From: Saccharofermentans sp.
Lineage (GTDB): Bacteria; Bacillota; Clostridia; Saccharofermentanales; Saccharofermentanaceae
NCBI GenBank assembly: GCA_024688685.1
Contig: JAILDX010000008.1
Coordinates: 248,001 to 312,000 of the forward strand
Direction: 5' to 3'
Length of the DNA stretch: 64,000 nt
The translations under genes and the position numbers were made by a program. Positions 35,101-42,338 of the stretch are shown here, piece after piece. Under the pieces are notes generated by a model. The model worked only from the letters and a program-made list of their open reading frames with translations. It ran no database searches and was not told where the DNA came from. Position 1 is the first letter of the stretch. Each line of letters begins with the position of its first letter.

Positions 35101-36385
35101 TAATCCTACTCCGAGGCAGCTCGCCAAGGTCATCGGCGGAGCACGTTCCGATGAGAAGGGTTCCAGGAAGCAGCTCCAGGCTGACGATTACGATTACTCA
35201 AAGATCAATGAGTTCATCGCACGCAACACCATGGAGAACGTGACTGAGATCACCTACGGAAAGCTTGGCAACATCATTCTTACGGGTGCTACCGGATTCC
35301 TCGGCATGCATGTGCTGAAGTCATTTATCGACTCGAATGACGGTATTGCATACTGTCTGATGCGTAAGGGCAGATATCCCAGCCCTGAGAAGAGACTCAT
35401 GTCCATGCTGTCCTACTATTTCGAGGACCCCATGATCGACAAGATCGGCAAGCGTATCATATGCGTTGAGGGAGATATCACGGATCCTGCCGAGATAAAC
35501 AAGCTCAAGGGATTTGACGCTGATGTGCTCATAAACTGTGCAGCGTGCGTTAAGCATTTCGTCGAGGACGATCTTCTCGATAAAGTAAACTACCACGGCG
35601 TACAGAATCTCATAGATTTCTGTCTTGAAAACAATATCAGGCTCGTTCAGACATCTACATATTCTGTGGCAGGTGAACTCGTGCTCGATGAGACAGGCAT
35701 TGAGAAGGAGATATATGAGAACCAGCTCTATTTCGGCCAGGGCGTTGAGAATGACTATGTCAGGACCAAGTTCCTTGCGGAGCGTGCCGTTCTTGAGGCG
35801 CGTGTCACAAGAGGACTTAATGCATGCATTGTCCGTATGGGCAACCTGATGAGCAGATATTCAGACGGAGAGTTCCAGATCAACTTCCTGTCCAACGCAT
35901 TTATGAGATCGCTCAAGGCATATAAGAGCCTTGGTCAGTTCCCGTTTGGCGCTCTTGACAGAAAGATCGAGTTCTCGCCTATCGATACGTCCGCAGCCGC
36001 AGTACTGAAGTTTGCGACCGCAGACAGCAGCTTCAGCGTGTTCCACGGTTATAACAACCATACGGTAACATTTGCTGACGTTATCTATGCGATGAAGAAT
36101 TATGGTTTCGATATCGCGATCGTGTCTGACGAGGAGTTTGGAAAGACTGTTGCAAAGGCGGCTGAGAGCAGCTCATCGAGCGATACCATACTCAGCCTCG
36201 TGGCATATAACAGCAAGGACGGCAACCGTTCCTACATGCTCGGCGCCAATAACAGGTTCTCAATGAATGCGCTCCTTGAGGGCGGCTTCAAATGGCCTAT
36301 CATTGACGATAACTACCTTGCAAACGCCATCGAGAAGCTCGATATGCTCATGTTCTTTGATAATGACGAGGAGACGGGTAATTAA
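29159..36385 (+). CDS. Dimodular NRPS, C-A-T-C-A-T-reductase
   Basis: 2408 aa. Condensation 1 has HHLVYDG (129-135); adenylation 1 has TSGTTGNPKG (573-582); carrier 1 has its serine at about 952 (GLTSIS); condensation 2 has HHIIADG (1125-1131); adenylation 2 has its A3 motif from 1577; carrier 2 has FEIGGSSI with serine 1957; the terminal NAD(P)-dependent thioester reductase has TGATGFLG (2042-2049) and the YxxxK pair Tyr2200/Lys2204. A by-eye specificity read gives D-A-H-Q-S-G-G-V-G for module 1 and D-A-M-Q-S-G-G-I-F for module 2. The leading condensation domain suggests N-acylation. Reductive release gives a peptide aldehyde, which may cyclise to a pyrazinone. Gut Clostridia have NRPSs of this layout. 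No phosphopantetheinyl transferase is in the window. Confidence 0.95.
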   Translation: MSNRLYELNDSQYGVYLECINDPENMVYNISLLCKLSDDIDPDRMKDSLEKAAAAHPLLNSRITKDSYGNIFLEASNEPVKVRTVELSDEEFEARKGSLNSPFDLEKDILSRFVLYRTPSGCYIYEEIHHLVYDGTSSANFARDVGKAYRGEEIAMEIPASPQRSEDAEDAAYFDELLGGIEGESAPERDNWDDTPVQKVMFREFEIDEAAFKSLRDAAGCSRTAFFVAAGAYVTTIYAGRDDALISTVWNGRNESNKDNVGMFVKTLPFTAQAEDGESVADYLSKATSQIKATQAHSAYSYVDIAGKYDLKNQVNIVYQGTRATVMLADGFDIELERVFDENAIESTLLILEIIQLGGGRYEILARYRGDYYTGDYIDSFVRTYIKILKEFLTKKELKDVQFLDEEEEKILDGYNATETDIPDTDIVTMFRSSAAKHKDKTAVVCGDESFTYEQVDDLSDRIACYIASKGLGKDDAVSVLIPRNTYMVIASLGVLKAGCAYQPLDAGYPTQRLTYMMNDASVRLMIASHDLVSKVPEYKGDILYIDDIPSLPKAENLPAGPSSSDLFILLYTSGTTGNPKGVMLEHHNIVNYCYWGWKFFGLTEESKVAAYASYGFDANMHDLYPTLTIGGTVYVIPEEMRLNLMGIEEYFEQNGVTHVLMTTQVGRQFQEMYKGTTLKVLSVGGERLVPIEPSPDHLLANGYGPTETTVGCTFKAVDKLYFRVPVGPMVDNAKAYITDKYMRRLPTGALGELCIAGNGVSRGYLNLPDKTAAVYTPNPFNSNKMYNRIYHSGDVVRMLPGGDIDFIGRNDGQVKIRGFRIELSEVEAEIRKFPGIKDCTVQAFDNPAGGKFIAAYLVSDGKIDTSALADHIKVNKPSYMVPQVMMQIDSIPLNRNQKVDKRALPAPVLQAEDFVKPSTDTQKKIFDITSSVLGHESFGINTDLMDAGLTSISLMKLMVKLSESFSTSLRIKDIKDNPTIEGLEKLLDSGKSSVRSYDILPDYPITKTQEGVLVECMSNPGTVIYNIPVLLKLDKSVDLDKLESAVTDTVNCHPYMKTHLFTNKDGDFRAKRRDDEPVAIKQIQMESSKINVKDLMKPFDLMNNDLYRIVIIESDDNYLFMDIHHIIADGESYEVIVKDIEKAYNGGVLTKEEYSGFDIAIDEMHRRESEDYTSAKEYYERLLGGVETDHLPPFDVASGDPGYGTCVRSSSIDMKAVKAFLDANELSENALFSGAFGFLLSMYNNKTDALYTTIYNGRSDVALMNAVDMLVKTLPIYVKTDDSIKITDYIKGVSDQFMNNLQNDIYSFAEISHEFGVTSDVMFAWQGSIMKNDTIGGKHAEILMPELDLSKFKLYVYASVDGDSYTLSSEYQPNLYSKVFIEWMLRNLEQVITEFITKDTLGDVKLLSSETEDEIEKFNDTSVPVEDTDIVTLFRRAAKEHGDNLAVVCGDESFTYSQVDDMSDRIASYVAGKGLGAGDAVSVLIPRCAYMVPASLGVLKAGCAYQPLDPGYPEDRLQYMTKDAGVRLIIADRSLMSKIPSYEGEVLYLDEIEALPAADKTLPAPKPSDLFILLYTSGTTGVPKGVMLEHHNLVNFCKWYQRYMGVTAESKAAAYASYGFDANMMDLYPALTIGATVYIIPEDMRLNLIEIQDYFEKNGVTHSFMTTQVGRQFREMYQGTTLKCLSVGGERLVPIGPADGYRFINGYGPTECTIFSTTKEVDADYHRIPIGKPIDNYKVYVIAKNGRRLPVGLVGELCISGAGVGRGYLNMPDKTAQIFTPNPFTDEKGYERIYHTGDIVRLLPNGDIDFIGRNDGQVKIRGFRIELAEVEHVIREHPEIKDVTVQVFDDPGGGKYIAAYVVSDHKINIDSLRSFIGERKPSYMIPAAIMQIDSIPLNQNQKVNKRALPVIERRSEEVYEEPKTTLEREVCTLFADILSLARVGATDNFFEIGGSSILAAKIIVHAMNKGYKIVYKDVFDNPTPRQLAKVIGGARSDEKGSRKQLQADDYDYSKINEFIARNTMENVTEITYGKLGNIILTGATGFLGMHVLKSFIDSNDGIAYCLMRKGRYPSPEKRLMSMLSYYFEDPMIDKIGKRIICVEGDITDPAEINKLKGFDADVLINCAACVKHFVEDDLLDKVNYHGVQNLIDFCLENNIRLVQTSTYSVAGELVLDETGIEKEIYENQLYFGQGVENDYVRTKFLAERAVLEARVTRGLNACIVRMGNLMSRYSDGEFQINFLSNAFMRSLKAYKSLGQFPFGALDRKIEFSPIDTSAAAVLKFATADSSFSVFHGYNNHTVTFADVIYAMKNYGFDIAIVSDEEFGKTVAKAAESSSSSDTILSLVAYNSKDGNRSYMLGANNRFSMNALLEGGFKWPIIDDNYLANAIEKLDMLMFFDNDEETGN

Positions 36386-37420
36386 AGATCCCCGTAATTC
36401 AGCGAGCATGTCGCGCCGTCGGCATTGCCGTAATAAAGGATCTTGTTATCTTCATCCAGAGAGATGAAGTATGAATACTGGTCCAGATAGTATCTGCCGT
36501 CTGTTGCGGGGAGGTCGATCGTGGTGTATTTGATCCAGTATCCGGGCAGCATCTGCATGGTCAGATTATCAACGTTGCAGCCGGTATCCTGTCTCACGTT
36601 CGAGCTCATCATGAAATAATCAAGGAAGAGCAGATCTGAACCGCGTGTTGACTTAAGCGACCAGGTGGGATCTATATGATACCCCTGGCCGTTTATCGTC
36701 ACATATACCCATTCGTGGTTAACAGGCGAATCACACCCTACCGGGTTTGCTTCCACGCCCACCTGACGGAGCAGATATATGTAGAGAGCAGCAAAATCAA
36801 TGCATACGCCGGTATGATTCATAAACGCAGCATACACATATCCGTCGCTTGTCGGCACATCAAGGTTGACGTCATGGTCATAATCGTAATAGCACTCCAT
36901 ATAATCATAGAGCTTCAGACACTTCTCGAAATCAGTATCGTCCTTCTCGACATACCCGTTGATCACATTCACAATGTCCCTCTCGAAAATGCTCTCACGG
37001 GATAGAAACTCGTCCACCGGGATAGTGTAGTATATGTGTCCCACACCGTTCTCATAAGGAACACTGCCGTCATTACTCTCGCCCGTGATCTTCTTGCATG
37101 CTGCGGGAGCGAGATTAGCCAGCGTGGAGAGTTTCATACACCACTGATATGCTTCCTCGCTGGAGCACTCAAAGGTATCTGCTCCGACGCGGAATGCATC
37201 GACCATGTTATAGAATGAATCCCAGTAATCCTGAGGGATCTCCTGTGCCAGAATACTCGAATACGGATGAGGATTAAACTCAAACGGCTCCTGTGAAATG
37301 CTCTGTGCTGTTTGTGTTGATACCCATCTCATCAAGCTCTTCCTGTGTAAGCTCACCGTAATCACGGCCTGTGAATCCTGCGTTATTGCCTTCATCACCG
37401 GGCACATTTTGAAATGTAAA
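36382..37420 (-). pseudogene. Transglutaminase-like surface protein, frameshifted near its N-terminus
   Basis: The C-terminal 300 residues are a good transglutaminase-like domain with Cys (TGVCIDFAALY), His (NHEWVYV) and Asp (YHIDPTWS) in order. Upstream of about 37290 this frame turns into non-protein-like sequence, while the next frame reads DEGNNAGFTGRDYGELTQEE and LDEMGINTNSTEHFTG, clearly the missing N-terminal part. That frame stops at about 37281 and is itself blocked by TAA at about 37428, so no start or signal peptide remains. Either the gene is decayed or there is an assembly error. Its stop overlaps that of the convergent NRPS gene by two bases. Confidence 0.75.
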
Positions 37421-37446
37421 CAGAGTTTACGGAAAGGATTCAATAT

Positions 37447-37475
37447 TTGAATTATTAAAAGACTGATGATAGAAT
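37447..37475 (+). promoter_or_regulatory. Promoter of the 37.5-kb hydrolase gene
   Basis: TTGAAT (37447-37452), a 17-base spacer and TAGAAT (37470-37475). A small hairpin GTTAGT-gcag-ACTAAC lies in the leader at 37488-37503. Confidence 0.6.
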
Positions 37476-37522
37476 CTCTTTGAACAAGTTAGTGCAGACT
37501 AACACGACAAAGGAAACTGCTT

Positions 37523-38290
37523 ATGACATTTGATGAACTTGGAAACAAAAATGGCAAGACACTGATGCTCCTCCCCGGAACAGCCTGTGATTATCAGACA
37601 AACTTCTATAATGTACTTGATATCCTGGCGGAGAAGTACCATCTCATATGCGTTAATTATGACGGTTTCGACGGGAGCGGCAACATCTTCCCGGACATGA
37701 TAACTGTTACTGAGAAGATAGAGCAGTATATTATCGAGAACCACGGCGGGAAGATCGACGGTGCCATAGGTTCTTCACTCGGATCGAGCTTTGTGGGACA
37801 GCTTATACAGAGAAGAAATGTCCACATCGATCACGGTATATTCGGAAGTCCCGACCTTGACCAGAGTGGTCATTTCTCGGCGTGGCTCCAGTCAAAGCTT
37901 GTAGTTCCGCTGCTTACCGGGTTTGCAGGAAGCGAGAAGAAAAAGAAAAAGTCTAAAGAGAAACTCAAGCAGATATTTGATATGAGCGATGAGGCCGCTG
38001 ATATGTTTATAGAATGTTTCTCGAAATTCGATCCCGAATCGGTAAAAAACGAATACTATACAGACCTCTTAACCCATCTTGAAGATGATATAAATGTTGA
38101 GCATACAAAGGCGCATTTTATCTACGCGAATAAGATGGGAGAGAAGTATCTGAAGCGTTACAAAAAGTATTTCCATGATCCCGATATCAGAGAGTTTGAT
38201 ATGAATCATGAGCAGTGGCTTTTTGGCGGGGAGAAATATGCCCTTCCCGTGCTGAAAGTGATAGACGAGTTTATGGAAATGCCTGTGTGA
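37523..38290 (+). CDS. Alpha/beta hydrolase family protein
   Basis: A 255-aa cytosolic protein with the oxyanion segment LLPGTACDY and the nucleophile elbow GSSLGSS (about 87-93); the late NHEQWLF may hold the catalytic His. A lysine run (EKKKKKSKEK, about 138-147) marks an exposed lid. AAAGGAAA precedes the ATG. Substrate unknown. It ends immediately next to the convergent UPF0291 gene. Nearness to the NRPS does not prove a link, as it has its own promoter. Confidence 0.8.
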   Translation: MTFDELGNKNGKTLMLLPGTACDYQTNFYNVLDILAEKYHLICVNYDGFDGSGNIFPDMITVTEKIEQYIIENHGGKIDGAIGSSLGSSFVGQLIQRRNVHIDHGIFGSPDLDQSGHFSAWLQSKLVVPLLTGFAGSEKKKKKSKEKLKQIFDMSDEAADMFIECFSKFDPESVKNEYYTDLLTHLEDDINVEHTKAHFIYANKMGEKYLKRYKKYFHDPDIREFDMNHEQWLFGGEKYALPVLKVIDEFMEMPV

Positions 38291-38497
38291 TCAGTCTTTC
38301 TTTTTCAGGTCGGTAATGGAGCCGTCAGGATGCTTGATCTTAATACCACCGAGCTGCGAAGAGAGATTCCCGACTACCCGTGCCCTGTATTCATTACGGA
38401 GTTCTGTCTGCTCGGCTTTCTCTTCAGGAGTAAGACCTTCCGTCTTTGATTTCCTGCTCAGTTCATTTATTCGCTTTATCAGCTGTTCGTATTCCAT
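38291..38497 (-). CDS. UPF0291/DUF896 family small protein
   Basis: A 68-aa protein MEYEQLIKRINELSRKSK with LTPEEKAEQTELRNEYR and a charged tail (IKHPDGSITDLKKKD), the YnzC-type pattern. The start at 38497 follows AGGGGAA and fits the family length; earlier starts would lack a site. It begins 14 bases after the DNA glycosylase gene. The function of the family is unclear. Confidence 0.88.
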   Translation of the reverse strand: MEYEQLIKRINELSRKSKTEGLTPEEKAEQTELRNEYRARVVGNLSSQLGGIKIKHPDGSITDLKKKD

Positions 38498-38511
38498 TTG
38501 ATTCCCCTGTC

Positions 38512-38991
38512 TTAAACTGTTGCTCTTACTGCTCTCCACTCTTCCGCCAGTCTTTCAACAGACCACGAAGCATTAGCGGGGCTTGTCGAAGGAAGGCATA
38601 TCCCTTCGCGTCTGACAGACGGGAAAATATACTTCTGATAATACTTGTATGCTTTCTGACCGTTAAGGAATATCTGTCTGATATCTGCAGTATTCAGGAT
38701 AAACGAAATATCATTTACCTTAACATTCCGTATGCTGGAATCTGACGATCCTTCAATGTCACATGAACCGATAACATCCCAAAGCGCAATATGATTCCGC
38801 AGCAGGAAGGAGATCTTCTCATCGGTCGTTTCCGGAAATCTCTCACCGAAAACCAGTGCGTTCACCTTCCAGAAACGGTTCTGGGGATGCCCGTAGAAGA
38901 AGCCTTTCTCTCTGGATCTGACAGACGGAAAACTGCCGAGTATAAGTACCCGGGAATCTTTATCGTAAACGGGCGGTATCGGATGTATCAC
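38512..38991 (-). CDS. DNA-deoxyinosine (hypoxanthine) glycosylase, UDG superfamily
   Basis: The 159-aa protein contains LILGSFPSVRSREKGFFYGH and QNRFWKV, typical of the hypoxanthine-DNA glycosylase branch of the uracil-DNA glycosylase superfamily, and the second active-site loop LPSTSPAN. It removes deaminated adenine from DNA. The start is a GTG at 38991, which begins where relatives begin (IHPIPPVYD). It lies between the peptide cluster and the UPF0291 gene on the same strand. Confidence 0.85.
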   Translation of the reverse strand: MIHPIPPVYDKDSRVLILGSFPSVRSREKGFFYGHPQNRFWKVNALVFGERFPETTDEKISFLLRNHIALWDVIGSCDIEGSSDSSIRNVKVNDISFILNTADIRQIFLNGQKAYKYYQKYIFPSVRREGICLPSTSPANASWSVERLAEEWRAVRATV

Positions 38992-39006
38992 TCTTTTACA
39001 GGGTCT

Positions 39007-39258
39007 TCATAGGGAATCCCAGTTCTTATCCACGTAAGCAATGAACTCATCAACAGTAAAAGAACTGCCGGGAGCCATTGACTTGTCAGAACTTAATTCT
39101 CCGAGACCGCGCATAAGAAGGATCAGATCGTTCTTGGCACAGCCCCTCTCCTTGTAAGCCTTGATGACTTCAAGCGTTGATTCCAAATCCTTTGCAGACA
39201 TCAAGCCGCCGTTGATGTTCAGAAGATCCTCTTTTGTAAGTTCATAATTATTACCCAT
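39007..39258 (-). CDS. Double-glycine leader peptide, 83 aa
   Basis: The start at 39258 (MGNNYELTKEDLLNINGG) follows GAGG. The N-terminus is a bacteriocin-type leader ending in a double glycine, and the tail has about 65 residues with one Cys and a Gly/Ser-rich segment (APGSSFTVDEF). It lies 79 bases downstream of the radical SAM maturase, so it could be a second substrate. The long helical tail may instead be a chaperone or Nif11-like protein. Confidence 0.65.
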   Translation of the reverse strand: MGNNYELTKEDLLNINGGLMSAKDLESTLEVIKAYKERGCAKNDLILLMRGLGELSSDKSMAPGSSFTVDEFIAYVDKNWDSL

Positions 39259-39337
39259 ACTGTTTACCTCACCATTTGTATTCCGTACAACCACGTTTCT
39301 ATCATACATACATACATTTGGCAACAAATACAATAAA

Positions 39338-40684
39338 CTATAATTGATTATTCTCATTCCTGCGTTTGCGCATCAGCTGTTCATACAGAGCCAGCACGTA
39401 TTTCTCAGGCTCATCCCTGTAAGGCAGGCAATCGCGTTTGCCGTAGCTTATCAGTCTGTCCGGACAGCTTCCCGCACAAGCCGGCAGCCATATGCAGTCA
39501 AGACACTCCTTATCTTCGATCGGCCATGAATTAAGATAGCATGTCAGCTTATCGGGATGATCAGCAGTCGCTACGGGGTCATCAGGATCCCAGCGTGATG
39601 CAGTCCCGAAGCTCTTATTCGGCTTATCAACATTCTCCCAGCACTTCTGGAGATTGCCCTTCTCATCTACCCCCACATGGTAAATGGTATTGGCTCCGCA
39701 GAATCCTCCGCGGCAGGCAACAAACTTATCAACCGCTTTTTTTATACCGATGTCACTTGAGCCGGATCCGCACAGTGTCTCAATATCATCACTGCAGTTA
39801 TCGCTTGTTGTAACCTGAGCGGCATAGTAAGTAATATCATTTCCGCTCTCTTCCCTGAGGGCATCAACGTATGCCTTAAGATCATCTGCCGTATCCTTAT
39901 TGCCTTCGTGGATATTCTGGCGGATCCTCACCTTAAACGGAATCTTAAGCTTCCTCAGATTATCAGTTATCCTCTCGAAAGTGGGTCCTCCACCCGCAAG
40001 ATGCCTCGTTGCATCATGGTCTGCCCCTACACCGTCAAGAGTGATCTGTGCACTGATAACCCTTGACCTTGCAAGCATATCAACAACAGACTGATCCAGA
40101 AGATATCCGTTGGTTATTATCGCCGCGCTGTACTTTATGCCGTTGTCGTCTGCAAAGCTTATAAGCCTTTGTGACAGGCTGTCTATGATATCAGGAGCCA
40201 GTAATGGCTCTCCCCCAAACCAGTTGATATGAAGTGTCTTTGCCCCGTTTGCTTCTGTCATGCGTTTTACAAGGGCAACAACATCATCCTGGACCTCTTT
40301 TGTCATAAAGCCGGGAATATGATCCTCAAAGCAGTACGGGCAGTCGAAATTGCATCCCATCGTCGGGCAGATCGTAAGTCCTGCCGCCCTTCCACGGGAA
40401 CAAAAATCACGCGCCAGTGTCTTCAGTGCTTCAAGTTCATCAAAATTAGCAATAAGACCCCTCTCTGCAAGACGAACTACCAGAGGATGATCCTCAGGAA
40501 GTTCATCAAGCGCGTTCAGGGCATAAATATCAAAAGCTCCATAATCAGAAAATGTTCCCTTGAACAGATTAGCTATAGCTACTCTGTCCGTACCGGGAAC
40601 ATTTGCATATAGATTATATTTTGATATGTGCCAGCCCGCCCGGGCTGCGTTACTGTTATCAGCTACACTTGTAGTCGCAGCCAC
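39338..40684 (-). CDS. Radical SAM/SPASM peptide maturase
   Basis: The radical SAM motif CNFDCPYCFED lies after TICPTMG, followed by NWFGGEPLL. The C-terminal SPASM-type region has the cysteines of CRGGFCG, LQKCWENV and CLDCIWLPACAGSCP, which hold two extra iron-sulfur clusters. It should install a thioether or carbon-carbon link in the precursor peptide encoded just upstream. The frame has no ATG downstream of the precursor stop. The GTG at 40684, inside the end of the precursor gene, puts the start close to HISKYNLYAN where relatives begin; an ATG at 40732 is the alternative. Overlap with the precursor implies coupled translation. Confidence 0.85.
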   Translation of the reverse strand: MAATTSVADNSNAARAGWHISKYNLYANVPGTDRVAIANLFKGTFSDYGAFDIYALNALDELPEDHPLVVRLAERGLIANFDELEALKTLARDFCSRGRAAGLTICPTMGCNFDCPYCFEDHIPGFMTKEVQDDVVALVKRMTEANGAKTLHINWFGGEPLLAPDIIDSLSQRLISFADDNGIKYSAAIITNGYLLDQSVVDMLARSRVISAQITLDGVGADHDATRHLAGGGPTFERITDNLRKLKIPFKVRIRQNIHEGNKDTADDLKAYVDALREESGNDITYYAAQVTTSDNCSDDIETLCGSGSSDIGIKKAVDKFVACRGGFCGANTIYHVGVDEKGNLQKCWENVDKPNKSFGTASRWDPDDPVATADHPDKLTCYLNSWPIEDKECLDCIWLPACAGSCPDRLISYGKRDCLPYRDEPEKYVLALYEQLMRKRRNENNQL

Positions 40685-40856
40685 TGTTAACAGTATCCCA
40701 GAATGTACCGCAAGCACCGCCTGATACTGCATCAAGCTGGTCAGGTGTAAGCTCTACGCCTTCTGCCTTTGCAAGAGCGAGGATCTCGTCTGCATTCTTA
40801 CAGTTCTTGATCTTTGCCTTCTGCTCATCTGTCAAATTAAACTTATCTAAATCCAT
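40659..40856 (-). CDS. RiPP precursor peptide with double-glycine leader
   Basis: The 65-aa peptide starts MDLDKFNLTDEQ, continues with a Nif11-like helical leader (LTPDQLDAVSGG) and ends with a core of about 18 residues, ACGTFWDTVNSGCDYKCS, with three cysteines. AAGGAGGTAG precedes the ATG. The radical SAM maturase gene begins inside its 3' end. Three Cys with Thr, Asn and aromatic acceptors suit thioether (sactipeptide or ranthipeptide-like) chemistry, though the linkage pattern cannot be read from sequence. Confidence 0.85.
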   Translation of the reverse strand: MDLDKFNLTDEQKAKIKNCKNADEILALAKAEGVELTPDQLDAVSGGACGTFWDTVNSGCDYKCS

Positions 40857-40889
40857 TGTATCTACCTCCTTAATGTAAGTAAGATTGTA

Positions 40890-41891
40890 TTATATAGTGT
40901 TAATCACCTTTGTGCAACCCTGACAATACATTTTTGCCGGATGCAGTATCTTATTCTTCCAGCGGACCTTCACCCACTGCGGGAGGAGCACCACTGCCTG
41001 ACCTGTAGGAAGGTACTTGGCAAAAGCCATGTCACCGCATAGTTTCCATCGGTCGTCAACTATATTCCAGCCTTCAAGGAAATGCATGATCTCTGCATCG
41101 CGGCCATTTTTGAATGACTGACTCGACTGACTGCCATTCTCTCCCCTGATCGAAATATCTATCATAAGCGAATCGCCAATAGAGCCGTCCGGATAAACAT
41201 CAAACTGATAATCGATAGACATCGGCGCGATCCTGAACAGCGCGGAGATCTCAGAGAGCATCTTATCATCGTAGGCAGTGAACCCAATCTTATCCAGCAC
41301 ACCGACCAGGTGATCCGCAGATTCGATGCACTTTTTCTTCTCACTCTCAGTAACATATCCTGCCACTCTGAACGGTACCCCGGGACGTCCTCTGAACAAT
41401 CCGAAAGCAGCAAGCTGCCAGTCCTCCGGAAGGCGCTTCTGTACATCAAGGCAAAGCCTTCCGTTCTGCTCTTCCCCTATCACTTCACAAAACGGCATAA
41501 CAAGATCGAGGTGTGATTGAAACTGCAGATGAATAGATGACAAAGCGATATCCGGTATTTTTGTATCGATCTCAAAACCGATATTTACTTCCTTCTGCTT
41601 CTCACGTGTCCTGATGTACCAGTCGAGCATACCGGCCGTGTTCGGAGTGTATGGAGTATCAAGGACTGTGCCACGCGGCATGTCACCATACATGATCGTC
41701 ACATCCAGGAACGGATCGCCGAGAAGAGGAAACTCCAGATACATGCTGGGAGCAGGAAGATCCTTAACAAGCGGAATAACTGCCTCGCATGCCCTGTCAA
41801 AACTGTCCCCGAAAAGGATCTCCTTCCTGCCGTTATCCGCCGCCTGAAGGAATATCATCGATGATGTCAGCTCATTGGGGAATATGTCCAT
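40890..41891 (-). CDS. Unknown 333-aa protein of the peptide cluster
   Basis: A soluble protein without signal peptide. It contains LGDPFLDVTIMYGD in the first third, FRGRPGVPFRVAGYV in the middle and ends in a short cysteine pair (MYCQGC). I do not recognise it. It is the first gene of the minus-strand cluster, 33 bases before the precursor peptide, so it probably serves peptide maturation, recognition or immunity. AAGGAG supports the ATG. Confidence 0.7.
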   Translation of the reverse strand: MDIFPNELTSSMIFLQAADNGRKEILFGDSFDRACEAVIPLVKDLPAPSMYLEFPLLGDPFLDVTIMYGDMPRGTVLDTPYTPNTAGMLDWYIRTREKQKEVNIGFEIDTKIPDIALSSIHLQFQSHLDLVMPFCEVIGEEQNGRLCLDVQKRLPEDWQLAAFGLFRGRPGVPFRVAGYVTESEKKKCIESADHLVGVLDKIGFTAYDDKMLSEISALFRIAPMSIDYQFDVYPDGSIGDSLMIDISIRGENGSQSSQSFKNGRDAEIMHFLEGWNIVDDRWKLCGDMAFAKYLPTGQAVVLLPQWVKVRWKNKILHPAKMYCQGCTKVINTI

Positions 41892-41913
41892 ACAGCGGTC
41901 TCCTTACGGAGAT

Positions 41914-41922
41914 ATTATACCA
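41914..41922 (-). promoter_or_regulatory. Extended -10 promoter of the peptide cluster
   Basis: On the minus strand TGGTATAAT lies about 25 bases before the ATG at 41891, with AAGGAG between. The same TGGTATA(A/C)T element occurs at the RNAP-like operon and at the last response regulator. Confidence 0.5.
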
Positions 41923-41994
41923 CTGTCAGTCCTCGTAAACAGTCTCTCCTATAACTACAAGGCTGTGATCAACAAAAAGGCATTTCGGAAGCAT

Positions 41995-42216
41995 TTATGT
42001 GTAACAATGCACCCACAACCTGCACCCACAATGGTGGGTGCAAAACTGATTGAATCCAGAGCAAATTACCAGAAAACGGGCAAATCTGCACCCACGGTGG
42101 GTGCAAGCGGTGGGTGCAAGCTGTCGGTGCAAGCGATTTCTTCCTGCCAGCTCATCATAACGTTCCTTCTCTGCTACTGTTGCTTCTGACTGTTAAACCA
42201 ATTTAATACGTGCCAT
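41995..42216 (-). pseudogene. Decayed small gene holding 13-bp repeats
   Basis: On the minus strand a good promoter (TTGGGA, 16 bases, TATTAT), AAAGAGGAG and ATG lead into MARIKLV followed by a stop at codon 8. Reading on in frame gives SEATVAEKERYDELAGRN, which looks protein-like and faintly recalls the start of carboxymuconolactone decarboxylase-like proteins, then the frame runs into the 13-bp repeats and loses sense. It is probably a gene destroyed by a nonsense change and repeat insertion. The family guess is weak. Confidence 0.4.
42008..42135. repeat. Array of 13-bp units in both orientations (TGCACCCAC / GTGGGTGCA)
   Basis: TGCACCCACaacc and TGCACCCACaatg lie head to tail at 42008-42033, with an inverted copy at 42034-42042. 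At 42087-42105 the unit forms a tight palindrome (TGCACCCACGGTGGGTGCA). Three direct 13-bp copies of GTGGGTGCAAGCG (the last two with changes) run 42097-42135. Two strong hairpins result. Confidence 0.8.
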
Positions 42217-42338
42217 TTTGTTATTCTCCTCTTTCGATTAATAATGGCATGAGCATATAATACCGCATTAACCTACTTTCCCAATAGGTTTTAGGCATCT
42301 GTTTTATCTGATTCGAGGTCTGAATATTATTTTTGAGA

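Noticed and set aside
37420..37443. ATG at 37443 as the true start of the transglutaminase-like gene
   Set aside because: The residues from 37443 to about 37290 in that frame are not protein-like, while the neighbouring frame carries the expected N-terminal sequence.
42008..42135. CRISPR array
   Set aside because: Units are 13 bases, occur in both orientations and have no spacers of constant length.
41875..42189. A 104-codon plus-strand frame across the 13-bp repeats
   Set aside because: No ribosome binding site, its first codons lie in the promoter of the opposite-strand cluster, and its composition follows the repeats.
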